Below, in pieces: positions 58,101-64,000 of a stretch of DNA of 64,000 bases; position 1 is the first letter of the stretch; every line of letters begins with the position of its first letter. The position numbers and the translations under genes were made by a program. The notes beneath the pieces are model-generated. The model did no database searches. It had not been told where the DNA came from and saw only the letters and a list, made by a program, of their open reading frames with translations. This DNA comes from Lachnospiraceae bacterium (GTDB lineage: Bacteria > Bacillota > Clostridia > Lachnospirales > Lachnospiraceae). The stretch is from positions 100,938-164,937 of the forward strand of contig JAFZQH010000020.1 in assembly GCA_017550165.1 (NCBI GenBank), read 5' to 3'.

Positions 58101-58553
58101 GGAGCCGAACTTTGCCTCATTTTTAATGAGGGACTCCAGATCTTCCACATCTATTCCGTATTGGGTAAACTCCGATATGGCGGACTTGATCTCGCTTATA
58201 TAGCCTATCCGCTTCATATTGCCCTTCAGGACCGTCAGTTCTTCTTCCTTCTCCCCGGCAATGCGGCGAAGAATAAGGCTTTTTCCTATATCATCGAGGA
58301 CCGTGACCCGTGACCGGCCTGTCTCCTCCATAACACGGTAAGCAAGGCGCGCGAAACTGACCACATCTATGTTGGAAATGATGTGCTTAGGATGGAGCCT
58401 TACCAGTTCCTTCTGGGTGCTCATGGTAAACTGCTCCGGTACCACCACGATGTAATTGGTCTCCGGTTTTTTCAAGGAATCCTCTATTATGCTTTTATAT
58501 AGCCTGTAGCTCTTCCCGCTTCCCGAAGAGCCTGAAATGAGTTGTAATGACAT
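55170..58553 (-). CDS. addB: Helicase-exonuclease AddAB subunit B
   Basis: The 1127-residue partner of AddA. It begins MSLQLISGSSGSGKSYRLYK (Walker A, functional in AddB), has an inactivated helicase middle and a C-terminal RecB-type nuclease (VKIIDYKTGNYDFDITKFVNG). The [4Fe-4S] cysteines are visible: one before the nuclease (LYSSCAFAHFLERGL) and three at the end (GCEYCAYKSVCGF). GGGAGG lies before the ATG. First gene of addB-addA-flavoprotein-DUF5721. Confidence 0.97.
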   Translation of the reverse strand: MSLQLISGSSGSGKSYRLYKSIIEDSLKKPETNYIVVVPEQFTMSTQKELVRLHPKHIISNIDVVSFARLAYRVMEETGRSRVTVLDDIGKSLILRRIAGEKEEELTVLKGNMKRIGYISEIKSAISEFTQYGIDVEDLESLIKNEAKFGSLKYKLEDILTIFRAFKEDIKGRAITSEEVLQVLPGCAGDSHMLKGSVVSFDGFTGFTPVQYSVIRELLKVCSKVLVTVTLDGEYEPGRKPEEHELFKLSKTTIGKLMEIADETGVSVEEIEYIEGNYRLKDTSELAFLEKNIFRYTHETYRGECRNIRVFRALDPRKELEFIAGEISRLIREEGYRYRDISIVTGDVATYSRLAVPIMAECGIPSFMDYKRDVLHNPFIECIRAALAVVNENFSFPAMFRYVKCGMKIIPENDAFLLENYCIARGVKGRSRWGKKWGNYKDSPFAEEEMERINAVREELIAPLDAFAKAFKGNSSVRVKTGALYDFLCAINAQQRLKDMENAFGEAGDADREKEYSQIYKTIIDLLDEYVELLGPEEMSADEYIQILDAGFNEVRIGLIPGGMDMVTLGDITRTRLGDIKVLFFAGVNEGIIPAADAGAGIISQTEREYLSEKISLAPTVREKSYIQRFYLYLNMTKPADRLYISYSALSSDGSGILPSYLISVMTSMFGEDIIKNSRDPIDQIITPGSSLTYLTEHFQEALEGETDMLWRDLYRWYDSDPGKREKLEHLKAAAGYSYNPESDNLGEDLAKRLYGDFLKNSVTRLELYSSCAFAHFLERGLKLSEREEFEISPLEIGNVMHGALEAFTRDMREKGFDWAGLPEDLLATMAEQCVDDTARDMFPELFADSARNGYMVSRLKRLMKRTVWALHKQMGKGDFEQVYAEQVFNYTTKGADGLDVWLRGKIDRMDLYTDGDKVYVKIIDYKTGNYDFDITKFVNGLSLQLGVYLEAAMREMEKAYPGKKAIPAGVFYYNIDDPIVREKPGISDEDLEKELFKAQRMKGLCNDDPDIVRLMDKDIDGASEILPVSVNKDGSIRNTGPAVSTENFAAMRDYMHKLISDMAGRIMSGDARIDPYELKEHTGCEYCAYKSVCGFDPTLDGFETRKCIPGSWDMVRTDKGEVTGDA

Positions 58554-58638
58554 TCACTACCCTCCCGGTGTATTTCTATCATCGTAATAATACCACACTG
58601 CTTATCATATCTCTATAGCTTCATGGGCGAACTATAAG

Positions 58639-58667
58639 TTGTCGTCTCGTGAAAAATGGTGTATAAT
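58639..58667 (+). promoter_or_regulatory. Sigma-A promoter of the AIM24-RiPP operon
   Basis: TTGTCG (58639-58644) and a perfect TATAAT (58662-58667) are 17 nt apart, 57 nt before the AIM24 start. Confidence 0.7.
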
Positions 58668-58724
58668 GATTACGCTGTTTTTGCAGCATGGGTATTTAAA
58701 AAAAAATGAAATGGAGGATCAGTT

Positions 58725-59402
58725 ATGCAGTATGAAATTTGGGGAGGCATGATGCCCGCAGTAACATTGAAACTTGAACAGGGTGAGAGTATCTACACCC
58801 AGTCAGGCGGTATGAGCTGGATGACATCAGGGATCAACATGGAGACCAACATGTCCGGCGGTCTCGGCAAAGGTCTCGGAAGGATGTTCTCCGGAGAGTC
58901 ACTTTTTATGGCAACCTATACATCACAGGCTCCCGGACAAGAGATCACTATCGCCAGCACCATTCCGGGCGAGATCTTAAAGTTTGAGATCAATCCGTCA
59001 TACAGGATCGTAGCTCAGAAGGGGGCATTCCTTTGCGCAACACCCGGCGTTGAGCTCAGCGCATTTGTTAATAAGGCTAAGACCGGCTTCTTCGGCGGAG
59101 AAGGCTTTGCTCTCCAGCAGTTTACCGGCAACGGCACAGTATTCTGCGAAGTAGACGGTTCCGTCAGAGAGATGGATCTTGCACCCGGACAGAAGATGAT
59201 CATCGATACAGGTAACGTTGTAGCCTGGGAAGCTTCCGTAACATATGACACACAGACGGTTAAGGGCTTCAAGAACATCCTCTTCGGAGGCGAAGGCTTA
59301 TTCCTTACCACATTGACAGGCCCGGGTAAGATCTGGCTCCAGACCATGTCCAAGAGTGAACTCGCTGGTGCTATCTCGCCCTTCCTTGGCTCCGGTAAAT
59401 AA
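58725..59402 (+). CDS. AIM24/TIGR00266 family protein
   Basis: A 225-residue all-beta protein of the TIGR00266/AIM24 family. It begins MQYEIWGGMMPAVTLKLEQG and then YTQSGGMSWMTSGINMET. It has the glycine-rich LGKGLGRMFSGESLFMATYT, and the second repeat half is FGGEGLFLTTLTGPGKIWLQT with MSKSELAGAI. The family is widespread with no agreed biochemical role. GGAGG lies 7 nt before the ATG. It is followed after 12 nt by the first RiPP precursor, with the same promoter serving all three genes, so its product level is tied to the peptides. It could be an assembly or membrane partner. Confidence 0.93.
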   Translation: MQYEIWGGMMPAVTLKLEQGESIYTQSGGMSWMTSGINMETNMSGGLGKGLGRMFSGESLFMATYTSQAPGQEITIASTIPGEILKFEINPSYRIVAQKGAFLCATPGVELSAFVNKAKTGFFGGEGFALQQFTGNGTVFCEVDGSVREMDLAPGQKMIIDTGNVVAWEASVTYDTQTVKGFKNILFGGEGLFLTTLTGPGKIWLQTMSKSELAGAISPFLGSGK

Positions 59403-59414
59403 AAGGAGATAATC

Positions 59415-59894
59415 ATGGATAGAAAAGCGATCAAAGAAGTATTAGATAAACTGGCCAATGATCCTAAGGCACAGGAACTGTTAAAGTCCTATGACAAGCC
59501 CGAACCCGGTAAAGAGGCAGCTGTTTATGCTGAGGTTGCCTCCAAGTTGGGTTATGACATTTCAGATGCAGATATAACGGGTTATATTGATAAATCAACC
59601 GAAGCAATGAAAAAAAGATCCGAGGCTAACATGGACAAGATCGAGGCTCTTCCGGATGAGGACCTGGGACAGGTGGCCGGCGGAGGAGAAAAGCATTCCA
59701 ACTGTTCATATTCTTATCTCGACAAGGAGAACTGCTGGGCCCACGACGGTTGTGACCTTGTATGGAACCATTATTCGGACTACATCTGTCATCTCTCTGA
59801 TTGGAATTATGCCTGCCATAAATCCGAAACGGAAAAAAAGTGTGGTAAACCGCAACAAACATTTTTAGAGTGTGAATGGGAGTATAGTATGTGA
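59415..59894 (+). CDS. Cys-rich RiPP precursor 1 with Nif11-like leader
   Basis: A 159-residue peptide precursor. Residues 1-90 form an acidic helical leader of the Nif11 type (AIKEVLDKLANDPKAQELLK; LGYDISDADITGYI) that ends LPDEDLGQVAGG, the double-Gly protease site. The leader has no Cys. The 69-residue core has seven Cys (97, 107, 113, 125, 134, 143, 153) and is rich in Trp, Tyr, His and Asp (NCWAHDGCDLVWNHYSDY). The first six Cys have the same spacing as in the paralogue that follows. AAGGAG lies 8 nt before the ATG. Modification, cleavage and export enzymes are not next to it, but a radical SAM/SPASM gene lies 2.4 kb downstream. The final product and activity are unknown. Confidence 0.88.
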   Translation: MDRKAIKEVLDKLANDPKAQELLKSYDKPEPGKEAAVYAEVASKLGYDISDADITGYIDKSTEAMKKRSEANMDKIEALPDEDLGQVAGGGEKHSNCSYSYLDKENCWAHDGCDLVWNHYSDYICHLSDWNYACHKSETEKKCGKPQQTFLECEWEYSM

Positions 59895-59930
59895 CAGGAA
59901 GAACCTCGGTTAATAGAAAGGACATAAATT

Positions 59931-60401
59931 ATGGATATAAAAGCGATCAAGGAAATAATAGATAAACTGACTGCTGATCCTAAGGCACAGGAGTTGTTGA
60001 AGTCCTATGACCGGCCCGAAGACGGTAAAGAGGCGGCCGTTTATGCAGAGGTTGCTGCCAAGCTGGGTTATGACATTTCAGAGGCAGATATAACAGGTTA
60101 TATTGAAAAACTGACCGAAGACATGAAGAAGAGATCCGAAGCCAACATGGATAAGATCGAGGCTCTTCCGGATGAGACCCTTGGACAGGTGGCCGGCGGA
60201 GCAGATAAACACTCTGACTGTGCATATTCCTATCTCGACGGGGAGAACTGCTGGTGGCAGGACGGTTGTGACATTGTATGGAACAATTATCCCGAATATA
60301 CATGTCATAGAAACGATTGGGGAGATCCCTGCCATGCACCATCGTATCGCGAAAAGTGTGGGAGTGAGGCGAAAAAACCTTATACCCCCATAAGCCCGTG
60401 A
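59931..60401 (+). CDS. Cys-rich RiPP precursor 2 with Nif11-like leader
   Basis: A 156-residue paralogue of the preceding gene, 36 nt downstream. The leader (1-90) is about 80 percent identical by eye, ending LPDETLGQVAGG. The 66-residue core keeps six Cys at identical positions (97, 107, 113, 125, 134, 143) and the blocks YSYLDGENC, DGCDIVWNNY and CHRNDW, but differs at most other sites and lacks the seventh Cys. Its C-terminus is Pro-rich (KKPYTPISP). This suggests gene duplication with a conserved scaffold and a varying surface. GAAAGGA lies before the ATG. No terminator was found directly behind the stop; a hairpin array follows. Confidence 0.88.
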   Translation: MDIKAIKEIIDKLTADPKAQELLKSYDRPEDGKEAAVYAEVAAKLGYDISEADITGYIEKLTEDMKKRSEANMDKIEALPDETLGQVAGGADKHSDCAYSYLDGENCWWQDGCDIVWNNYPEYTCHRNDWGDPCHAPSYREKCGSEAKKPYTPISP

Positions 60402-60429
60402 CACAAATAAAAAATGCCCCGGTTACGAG

Positions 60430-60625
60430 ACATTTCACAACATGCTCACACATGTCGCCGTGTCACATTTCACAACATGTGCTTTCGCACATGTCGCCGT
60501 GTCGTAAGCGATCCTCCCACTTCACTTCGTTCGTGGGTCCCTCCTTACGACATTTCCCAACATGCGCTTGCGCGCATGTCGCCGTGTCGTAAGCGATCAG
60601 TCGTCTTCGACGACAGCTTACGACA
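60430..60625. repeat. Array of covarying hairpin repeats behind the RiPP genes
   Basis: Three copies of ACATTTC[A/C]CAACATG...CATGTCGCCGTGTC at 60430-60464, 60465-60503 and 60550-60588. In copies 2 and 3 the hairpins ACATGTGC-TTTC-GCACATGT and ACATGCGC-TTGC-GCGCATGT differ by a compensatory base-pair change. Copies 2 and 3 are followed by GTAAGCGATC and lead into two further hairpins (CCCAC/GTGGG; TCGTC-TTC-GACGA inside CGTAAGC/GCTTACG). There is no coding frame. Confidence 0.75.
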
Positions 60626-60628
60626 TTA

Positions 60629-60701
60629 TGGAGCATACGGGATTCGAACCCGTGACCTCCACACTGCCAGTGTGGCGCGCTCCCAACTGCGCCAATGCCC
60701 C
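60629..60701 (-). tRNA. tRNA-Ala (anticodon GGC)
   Basis: A complete 73-nt cloverleaf on the minus strand. The acceptor stem GGGGCAT/ATGCTCC includes the G3-U70 pair that identifies alanine tRNAs. The D arm is GCGC...GCGC, the anticodon stem CCACA/TGTGG with loop CTGGCAG (anticodon GGC), and the T arm ACGGG-TTCGAAT-CCCGT. The 3' CCA is not encoded (the discriminator A is followed by TAA). It appears to be a single tRNA gene. Confidence 0.97.
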
Positions 60702-60752
60702 GAAACATCATCTATATTACCATTGAAGGCGGCAATTGGCAAGACATATCTT

Positions 60753-60779
60753 GGGGTGACCTGACGGTCACCCCTTTTT
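60753..60779 (+). terminator. Plus-strand intrinsic terminator
   Basis: GGGGTGACC-TGAC-GGTCACCCC is followed by TTTTT on the plus strand; the minus strand has no T-run. It is the first clear terminator for transcripts coming from the AIM24-RiPP genes, which would then run through the hairpin array and antisense to tRNA-Ala. Confidence 0.85.
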
Positions 60780-61109
60780 GAGTATCTCTGATCTTCTCCA
60801 ACTGACAATATGTTTACGCTATCATGGGAGATCTTAAGCGCAGCCCAGGCTCCAAAATATGACGGGAAGGGAAACAAGACCGGGAACATACAGACAGGGC
60901 ACATAGTATACCGGGATGCAGCTATGACACTGAGCAGAAAGACCTTCTTAAAGCGCTTTGATAACAGGAGTTATACCGAATTGATATACAGGTAAAAAAG
61001 AAAGCCATCGGCTGACGCCGATGTCCTTGATAAGAAGAAGGCCAAAGCGCGTCTGGCTGTAGATAAAAATCCATCTGTCTTCAAAAGGTCTTCAAAAGGT
61101 AGTAAATGA
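60780..61109. other. Intergenic stretch without recognised feature
   Basis: About 330 nt between the terminator and the tandem repeats. Short open frames exist on both strands (up to about 60 codons) but lack a convincing RBS and family resemblance. A direct repeat CTTCAAAAGGT occurs twice near 61079-61100. I see no gene here. Confidence 0.5.
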
Positions 61110-61301
61110 TGACTAAAAACGAAAAAACGATGGATTAAGTCACCGAAATGGAGGTCAGATAACAACCGAGAAGATATATATGGTGACTAAAAGGGATCAA
61201 ACGATGGATTTAGTCACCGAATCGGAGGTCAGATGAGTGCCAGAGCATCATATTTGATGACTAAAAGCGCAAAAAACGATGGATTTAGTCACCATTATGG
61301 T
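61110..61301. repeat. 74-bp tandem repeat, 2.6 copies, each with an inner palindrome
   Basis: Copies start at 61110, 61184 and 61258, an exact 74-nt period. Each has TGACTAAAA, a 6-7 nt variable part, AAACGATGGATT and AGTCACC. Copies 1 and 2 add GGAGGTCAGAT and then 23 nt unrelated between copies. In copy 2 GGTGACTAAA (61182-61191) and TTTAGTCACC (61209-61218) are perfect 10-bp inverted repeats. The period is not a multiple of three, so it is not coding. Confidence 0.8.
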
Positions 61302-61380
61302 AAAAACAAATGATCAAAAGATAAGAAATGAGTAATATTCAATCTTTTCGACAGACTGAGGCGCAAAGCGCCTGATAATA

Positions 61381-61504
61381 CTTAGCCTGCTTGATCACAG
61401 TATATCTGCGACGGAATAGCTGTCAACCCTGCGAAGCACCGCACCGCGGCTACGGGGTTGACCGCTATCCCGTAGCAGATAAAATGATAAACAAGCAGAC
61501 TAAG
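61381..61504. repeat. 124-nt element folding into one long imperfect hairpin
   Basis: The ends CTTAGCCTGCTTG and CAAGCAGACTAAG pair at 12 of 13 positions. Inside, TATCTGC (61403-61409) pairs with GCAGATA (61475-61481), ATAGC with GCTAT, and GTCAACCC (61422-61429) with GGGTTGAC (61455-61462), leaving a 25-nt GC-rich loop. A separate small hairpin AGGCGC-AAA-GCGCCT lies at 61359-61373. It may be a small RNA or a miniature element; no T-run follows directly. Confidence 0.6.
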
Positions 61505-61639
61505 GATTAGTGGCGGCAGGGATGCCGGTTGGAATCAGAGGCTTTCGAGAGCGAAGCGGACGAAAGGCCTCCATTTCAGTAAAGGAACGAAAAATATTTG
61601 AATTATGGAAAAAGTGTAAACGTTTACTTGACCGATACC

Positions 61640-61668
61640 TTGTATATTTTTTTCTTTTATACTACAAT
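61640..61668 (+). promoter_or_regulatory. Likely sigma-A promoter of the 192-residue protein
   Basis: TTGTAT (61640-61645) and TACAAT (61663-61668) are 17 nt apart, 42 nt before the ATG at 61711. Confidence 0.5.
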
Positions 61669-61710
61669 ATGTTGTGGTATTATAGTTTTGAGAAAGGATT
61701 TACACGTATC

Positions 61711-62289
61711 ATGGTTGACAGGATTAACGGTATCGGCAATTATAATACTTATCCCGTGATCAAGGGCCCGGCCAGCGGTGAAGAGGAATCTGACTTTGCT
61801 AAAGAATATGGGCAGGGTCTGGTCAGTGACCCCTATGGTGACAAAGGGGTCATATATGAGTCCGCTGCACCAAATGAACCTAAGAAAGATGAGCCGGAAT
61901 CCGGTGTTCGGCTGGATCTGTCAAGCGCAGCAACAGCTCCTGAAAGCGACATCGTCGAAGAGGATTTCATTGCCAAAGCGAAAAGGCTTTTCTTCGATCT
62001 CATCCAGGGGATCAGGGAATTCGCTTCGAAGCTCTGGAACGGCAACGACGGAACCCCCGAGGTGCCCGAAGAACTTCTTCAGGGCGATTTCCGTAAGAAT
62101 GCAGCCGCCTCCGGGTTCAAGACTGCAGAAGAGCGGTTGCAGGAACTGCTCAACAACGATAACAGAGGACACCTTGTCAAGAACTCTGATCTGCTGACCT
62201 ATTATGACCGTTCAGGACGTATAAGCAGCGTGAACGCTTCCGACAGGATCAGGATCATGGAGGGAGATTACAGGGATATCTATCTTTGA
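61711..62289 (+). CDS. Unknown soluble 192-residue protein
   Basis: No family is recognised. The N-terminal half is polar and acidic (MVDRINGIGNYNTYPVIKGP, then DLSSAATAPESDIVEEDFIAKAKR), probably unstructured. The middle has a hydrophobic amphipathic helix (LFFDLIQGIREFASKLW). The C-terminal part (AEERLQELLNNDNRGHLVKN, then LLTYYDRSGRISSVNASDR) looks folded. There is no signal peptide, membrane segment or Cys. The frame is open upstream to 61510, but a promoter-like sequence lies in that part and AAAGGA lies 12 nt before the ATG at 61711. It converges on the radical SAM gene with 14 nt between stops. Confidence 0.65.
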   Translation: MVDRINGIGNYNTYPVIKGPASGEEESDFAKEYGQGLVSDPYGDKGVIYESAAPNEPKKDEPESGVRLDLSSAATAPESDIVEEDFIAKAKRLFFDLIQGIREFASKLWNGNDGTPEVPEELLQGDFRKNAAASGFKTAEERLQELLNNDNRGHLVKNSDLLTYYDRSGRISSVNASDRIRIMEGDYRDIYL

Positions 62290-62303
62290 CCCCAAATGTA
62301 TCC

Positions 62304-63761
62304 TTACGGACATTCCTGTACAGACTCTCCGTCTTCCTTTTTCTCTTTTTCTCTGGGCGGATTACGCTTGATATACTCTGCAAAGGGTCCCTCCGCAGCC
62401 TTCCTTATCCGCTCCTCTCCGTCATTCTCAAAGAACCAGCACAATCCCTCGTCAATCCCGTAATAATCATCACCGGCCATAAGAGCCGAATTCCTGCAGC
62501 CTCCGGTGCAACGATCCACGTACTTACATTCCCTGCATTTGGGATTATGATCACGGATCTGACCCACGGTTGCATCGCAGAGATCATTAAATTCCGATTC
62601 TCCCAGGATCTCACTGAGAGGTGTCTTGAACAAATTGGGGAAATTCCCGGCATATCCGCAGTCAGCCATGCCCATGCAGGGGCAGATCATGCCGTCGGCA
62701 CCTATATAAAAATTGGTCTTCAATATACCGCAGGAAGGCATAACCACCTCGTCTGCAGCAGAGCACTCCCTATGGAAAAATATCTCCCACTTATCATCTC
62801 CCGGCGTATACATGAATACTCCGCCCATCATGATGGACATGGGAGCATCGTCTTCAAAGTACTGAGGAATGTATTCCTCAAACATCTGCAGTTCCTCCTC
62901 GCGAGTCATCTGATACTCTGCCATCTCAGGTCTCGCCCATTCTCCCAGTTCCATCATGGAGCCGCATTTGATGCTCCTTACGCCCAGGGATGCAAGGAAG
63001 TTGATAGTCTCCCTGAGCACTTGACGATTACCCCTGTGCATGCACATGGATACCGAAACTCTGTAATCTCTTTTCTGAAGAAGCTTCAATGCATTAATGG
63101 TCTTCTCCTCGGTCCCGGGGACTCCCCGCAGGAAATCATGGTGTCCCAGTCCGTCGAAGCTTAGCTGAAAGGCGGGATGTATCCTCCTTTTATCAAGCTC
63201 ATCCAGAAAAGTCTCATCTAAAAGCGCTCCGTTGGTGTAGATGACATCTATACCTATCTCTCTCTGGAGAAGTGCATCTATGATCTCCAAAAGATCACTT
63301 CTTACAAGAGGCTCTCCACCCGTAAGGCCAACCTGAAATACTCCGCATTCAGCCAATTGATCTGCGATGGAAATGATCTGCTCATGGGTAGGCGCGCCGT
63401 GCTTGGCATCAGGTGCAGACATAAAGCAGTGAAGGCATTTCAGGTTGCAGGCACCTGTAATGGACCAGTGGGCCTGTTTCTTATAGCGGGCCGGATAGGA
63501 CTTGTATTCCTGTTCAGGTCTGATATATTCCGCAAAACCGGCAGGATGGATGAACCCCATCTCCAGGAATCTGTTGAAGATCGCCTTCTCATCTTCGGTA
63601 TGATCCTCTGTATTGATGTCATGTGCTCCGTCACATTTCAACAGCATAAGGTATTTCTTCTTGTCCATGAAAATGGCATCTTTTCTTGCCATATCATACA
63701 GGCCCGTAGCAGACTTCTGCCAGCCCCTGAATCGATATCTTTCGCTTAATACGTACTTCAT
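62304..63761 (-). CDS. Radical SAM/SPASM protein, candidate RiPP maturase
   Basis: A 485-residue radical SAM enzyme. Residues 1-85 (YVLSERYRFRGWQKSATGLY and after) are of the size and position of a PqqD/RRE-like N-terminal domain. The radical SAM core begins WSITGACNLKCLHCFMSAPD (CxxxCxxC at about residue 103) and includes QVGLTGGEPLVRSDL. The SPASM domain binds auxiliary clusters (PSCGILKTNFYIGADGMICP; CRECKYVDRCTGGC; LCWFF). The tail is charged (REKEKKEDGESVQECP). This architecture is that of peptide-modifying enzymes such as sactisynthases and ranthipeptide synthases. The nearest possible substrates are the two Cys-rich precursors 2 kb away on the other strand. AAAGGA lies 9 nt before the ATG at 63761. 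Confidence 0.9.
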   Translation of the reverse strand: MKYVLSERYRFRGWQKSATGLYDMARKDAIFMDKKKYLMLLKCDGAHDINTEDHTEDEKAIFNRFLEMGFIHPAGFAEYIRPEQEYKSYPARYKKQAHWSITGACNLKCLHCFMSAPDAKHGAPTHEQIISIADQLAECGVFQVGLTGGEPLVRSDLLEIIDALLQREIGIDVIYTNGALLDETFLDELDKRRIHPAFQLSFDGLGHHDFLRGVPGTEEKTINALKLLQKRDYRVSVSMCMHRGNRQVLRETINFLASLGVRSIKCGSMMELGEWARPEMAEYQMTREEELQMFEEYIPQYFEDDAPMSIMMGGVFMYTPGDDKWEIFFHRECSAADEVVMPSCGILKTNFYIGADGMICPCMGMADCGYAGNFPNLFKTPLSEILGESEFNDLCDATVGQIRDHNPKCRECKYVDRCTGGCRNSALMAGDDYYGIDEGLCWFFENDGEERIRKAAEGPFAEYIKRNPPREKEKKEDGESVQECP

Positions 63762-63804
63762 TTCCACCTGTCCTTTCTGCCTGAAAAATGAGTTCTTAAG
63801 GTGG

Positions 63805-63813
63805 ATTATAACA
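63805..63813 (-). promoter_or_regulatory. Extended -10 element of the radical SAM gene
   Basis: On the minus strand TGTTATAAT (TGN plus a perfect -10) lies 44 nt before the ATG at 63761. No good -35 hexamer is seen, as often with extended -10 promoters. Nothing else was recognised from here to the window end. Confidence 0.5.
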
Positions 63814-64000
63814 TATAATACGTCACTAAACTATCATATTTTGGTACTGTAACTTATTGCCCGAATTGCAAAAGTAAATTCCACCGCCTTGAACTGTAGT
63901 AGAGTTTAGTCTTACATAAGCAGAATTTAATCTTTCACATTTTTCATATATACATATATCGAATCAGTCGTAGTAGTCGAAGCTGTGGGCATGTGGGTAA

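Noticed and set aside
60629..60701. tRNA-Ala as an attachment site for an integrated element
   Set aside because: No repeated 3' tRNA end, integrase or element boundary was found in the window.
60414..60764. Short plus-strand open frames across the hairpin array and tRNA
   Set aside because: They cross repeats and the tRNA gene and have no RBS or protein likeness.
60971..61165. 64-codon minus-strand open frame
   Set aside because: It overlaps the first tandem repeat, lacks an RBS and has no family likeness.
61110..61301. CRISPR array
   Set aside because: Only 2.6 units, repeats are longer (about 51 nt) and imperfect, there are just two inserts and no cas genes in the window.

Overview
The window looks like chromosomal DNA of a motile Gram-positive anaerobe of the class Clostridia, most probably Lachnospiraceae. 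The evidence is strong AGGAGG-type ribosome binding sites, a canonical CIRCE box, a Bacillus/Clostridium-type LexA box, the Firmicutes order mbl-flhO-flhP, the Firmicutes c-di-AMP module cdaA-cdaR-glmM, AddAB instead of RecBCD, a CD1871A-type mini-protein and a DUF5721-like gene. No phage, insertion sequence or CRISPR array was found. The family assignment is inferred from gene content.

Layout. (1) 1-5.2 kb: the 5' end of a secreted glycine-rich repetitive protein, a Na/Pi cotransporter and a membrane-anchored HtrA protease. (2) 5.2-23.7 kb: about 18 kb of tightly packed minus-strand genes that may be one transcription unit, in transcription order mbl, flgF, flgG, rod-binding protein, recD2, comF, yvyF-like, two unknown membrane proteins, cdaA, cdaR, glmM, HPr, rfbD, three glycan-assembly glycosyltransferases, glmS. 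It joins cell shape, flagellar rod, c-di-AMP and amino-sugar/polysaccharide supply. (3) 23.8-34.6 kb: a translationally coupled pair, a MATE transporter fused to an RsbW-like ATPase domain and a 2980-residue NRPS (A-T-C-A-T-C-A-T-R) that should release a peptide aldehyde. (4) 34.6-39.6 kb: uvrB-uvrA behind a LexA box. (5) 39.7-47.5 kb: degV, a structured intergenic element, a URO-D family protein, cheY, a small membrane protein, htpG under CIRCE, and a PP2C phosphatase/Ser-Thr kinase pair. The kinase seems to start at an ATA codon. (6) 47.7-49.5 kb: a redoxin lipoprotein, a CD1871A mini-protein and a NapH-like Fe-S membrane protein. (7) 49.5-58.6 kb: addB-addA, a COG2509-like flavoprotein and a DUF5721-like protein. 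(8) 58.6-63.8 kb: an AIM24/TIGR00266 protein followed at once by two paralogous Cys-rich RiPP precursors with Nif11-like leaders and GG cleavage sites, then tRNA-Ala(GGC), about 1 kb of structured and tandem repeats, an unknown 192-residue protein, and a convergent radical SAM/SPASM protein that is a candidate maturase.

The two most interesting systems are the AIM24/Cys-rich RiPP/radical SAM neighbourhood (58.6-63.8 kb) and the NRPS with its ATPase-fused exporter (23.8-34.6 kb). Several intergenic regions also hold nested hairpin elements that no gene explains.
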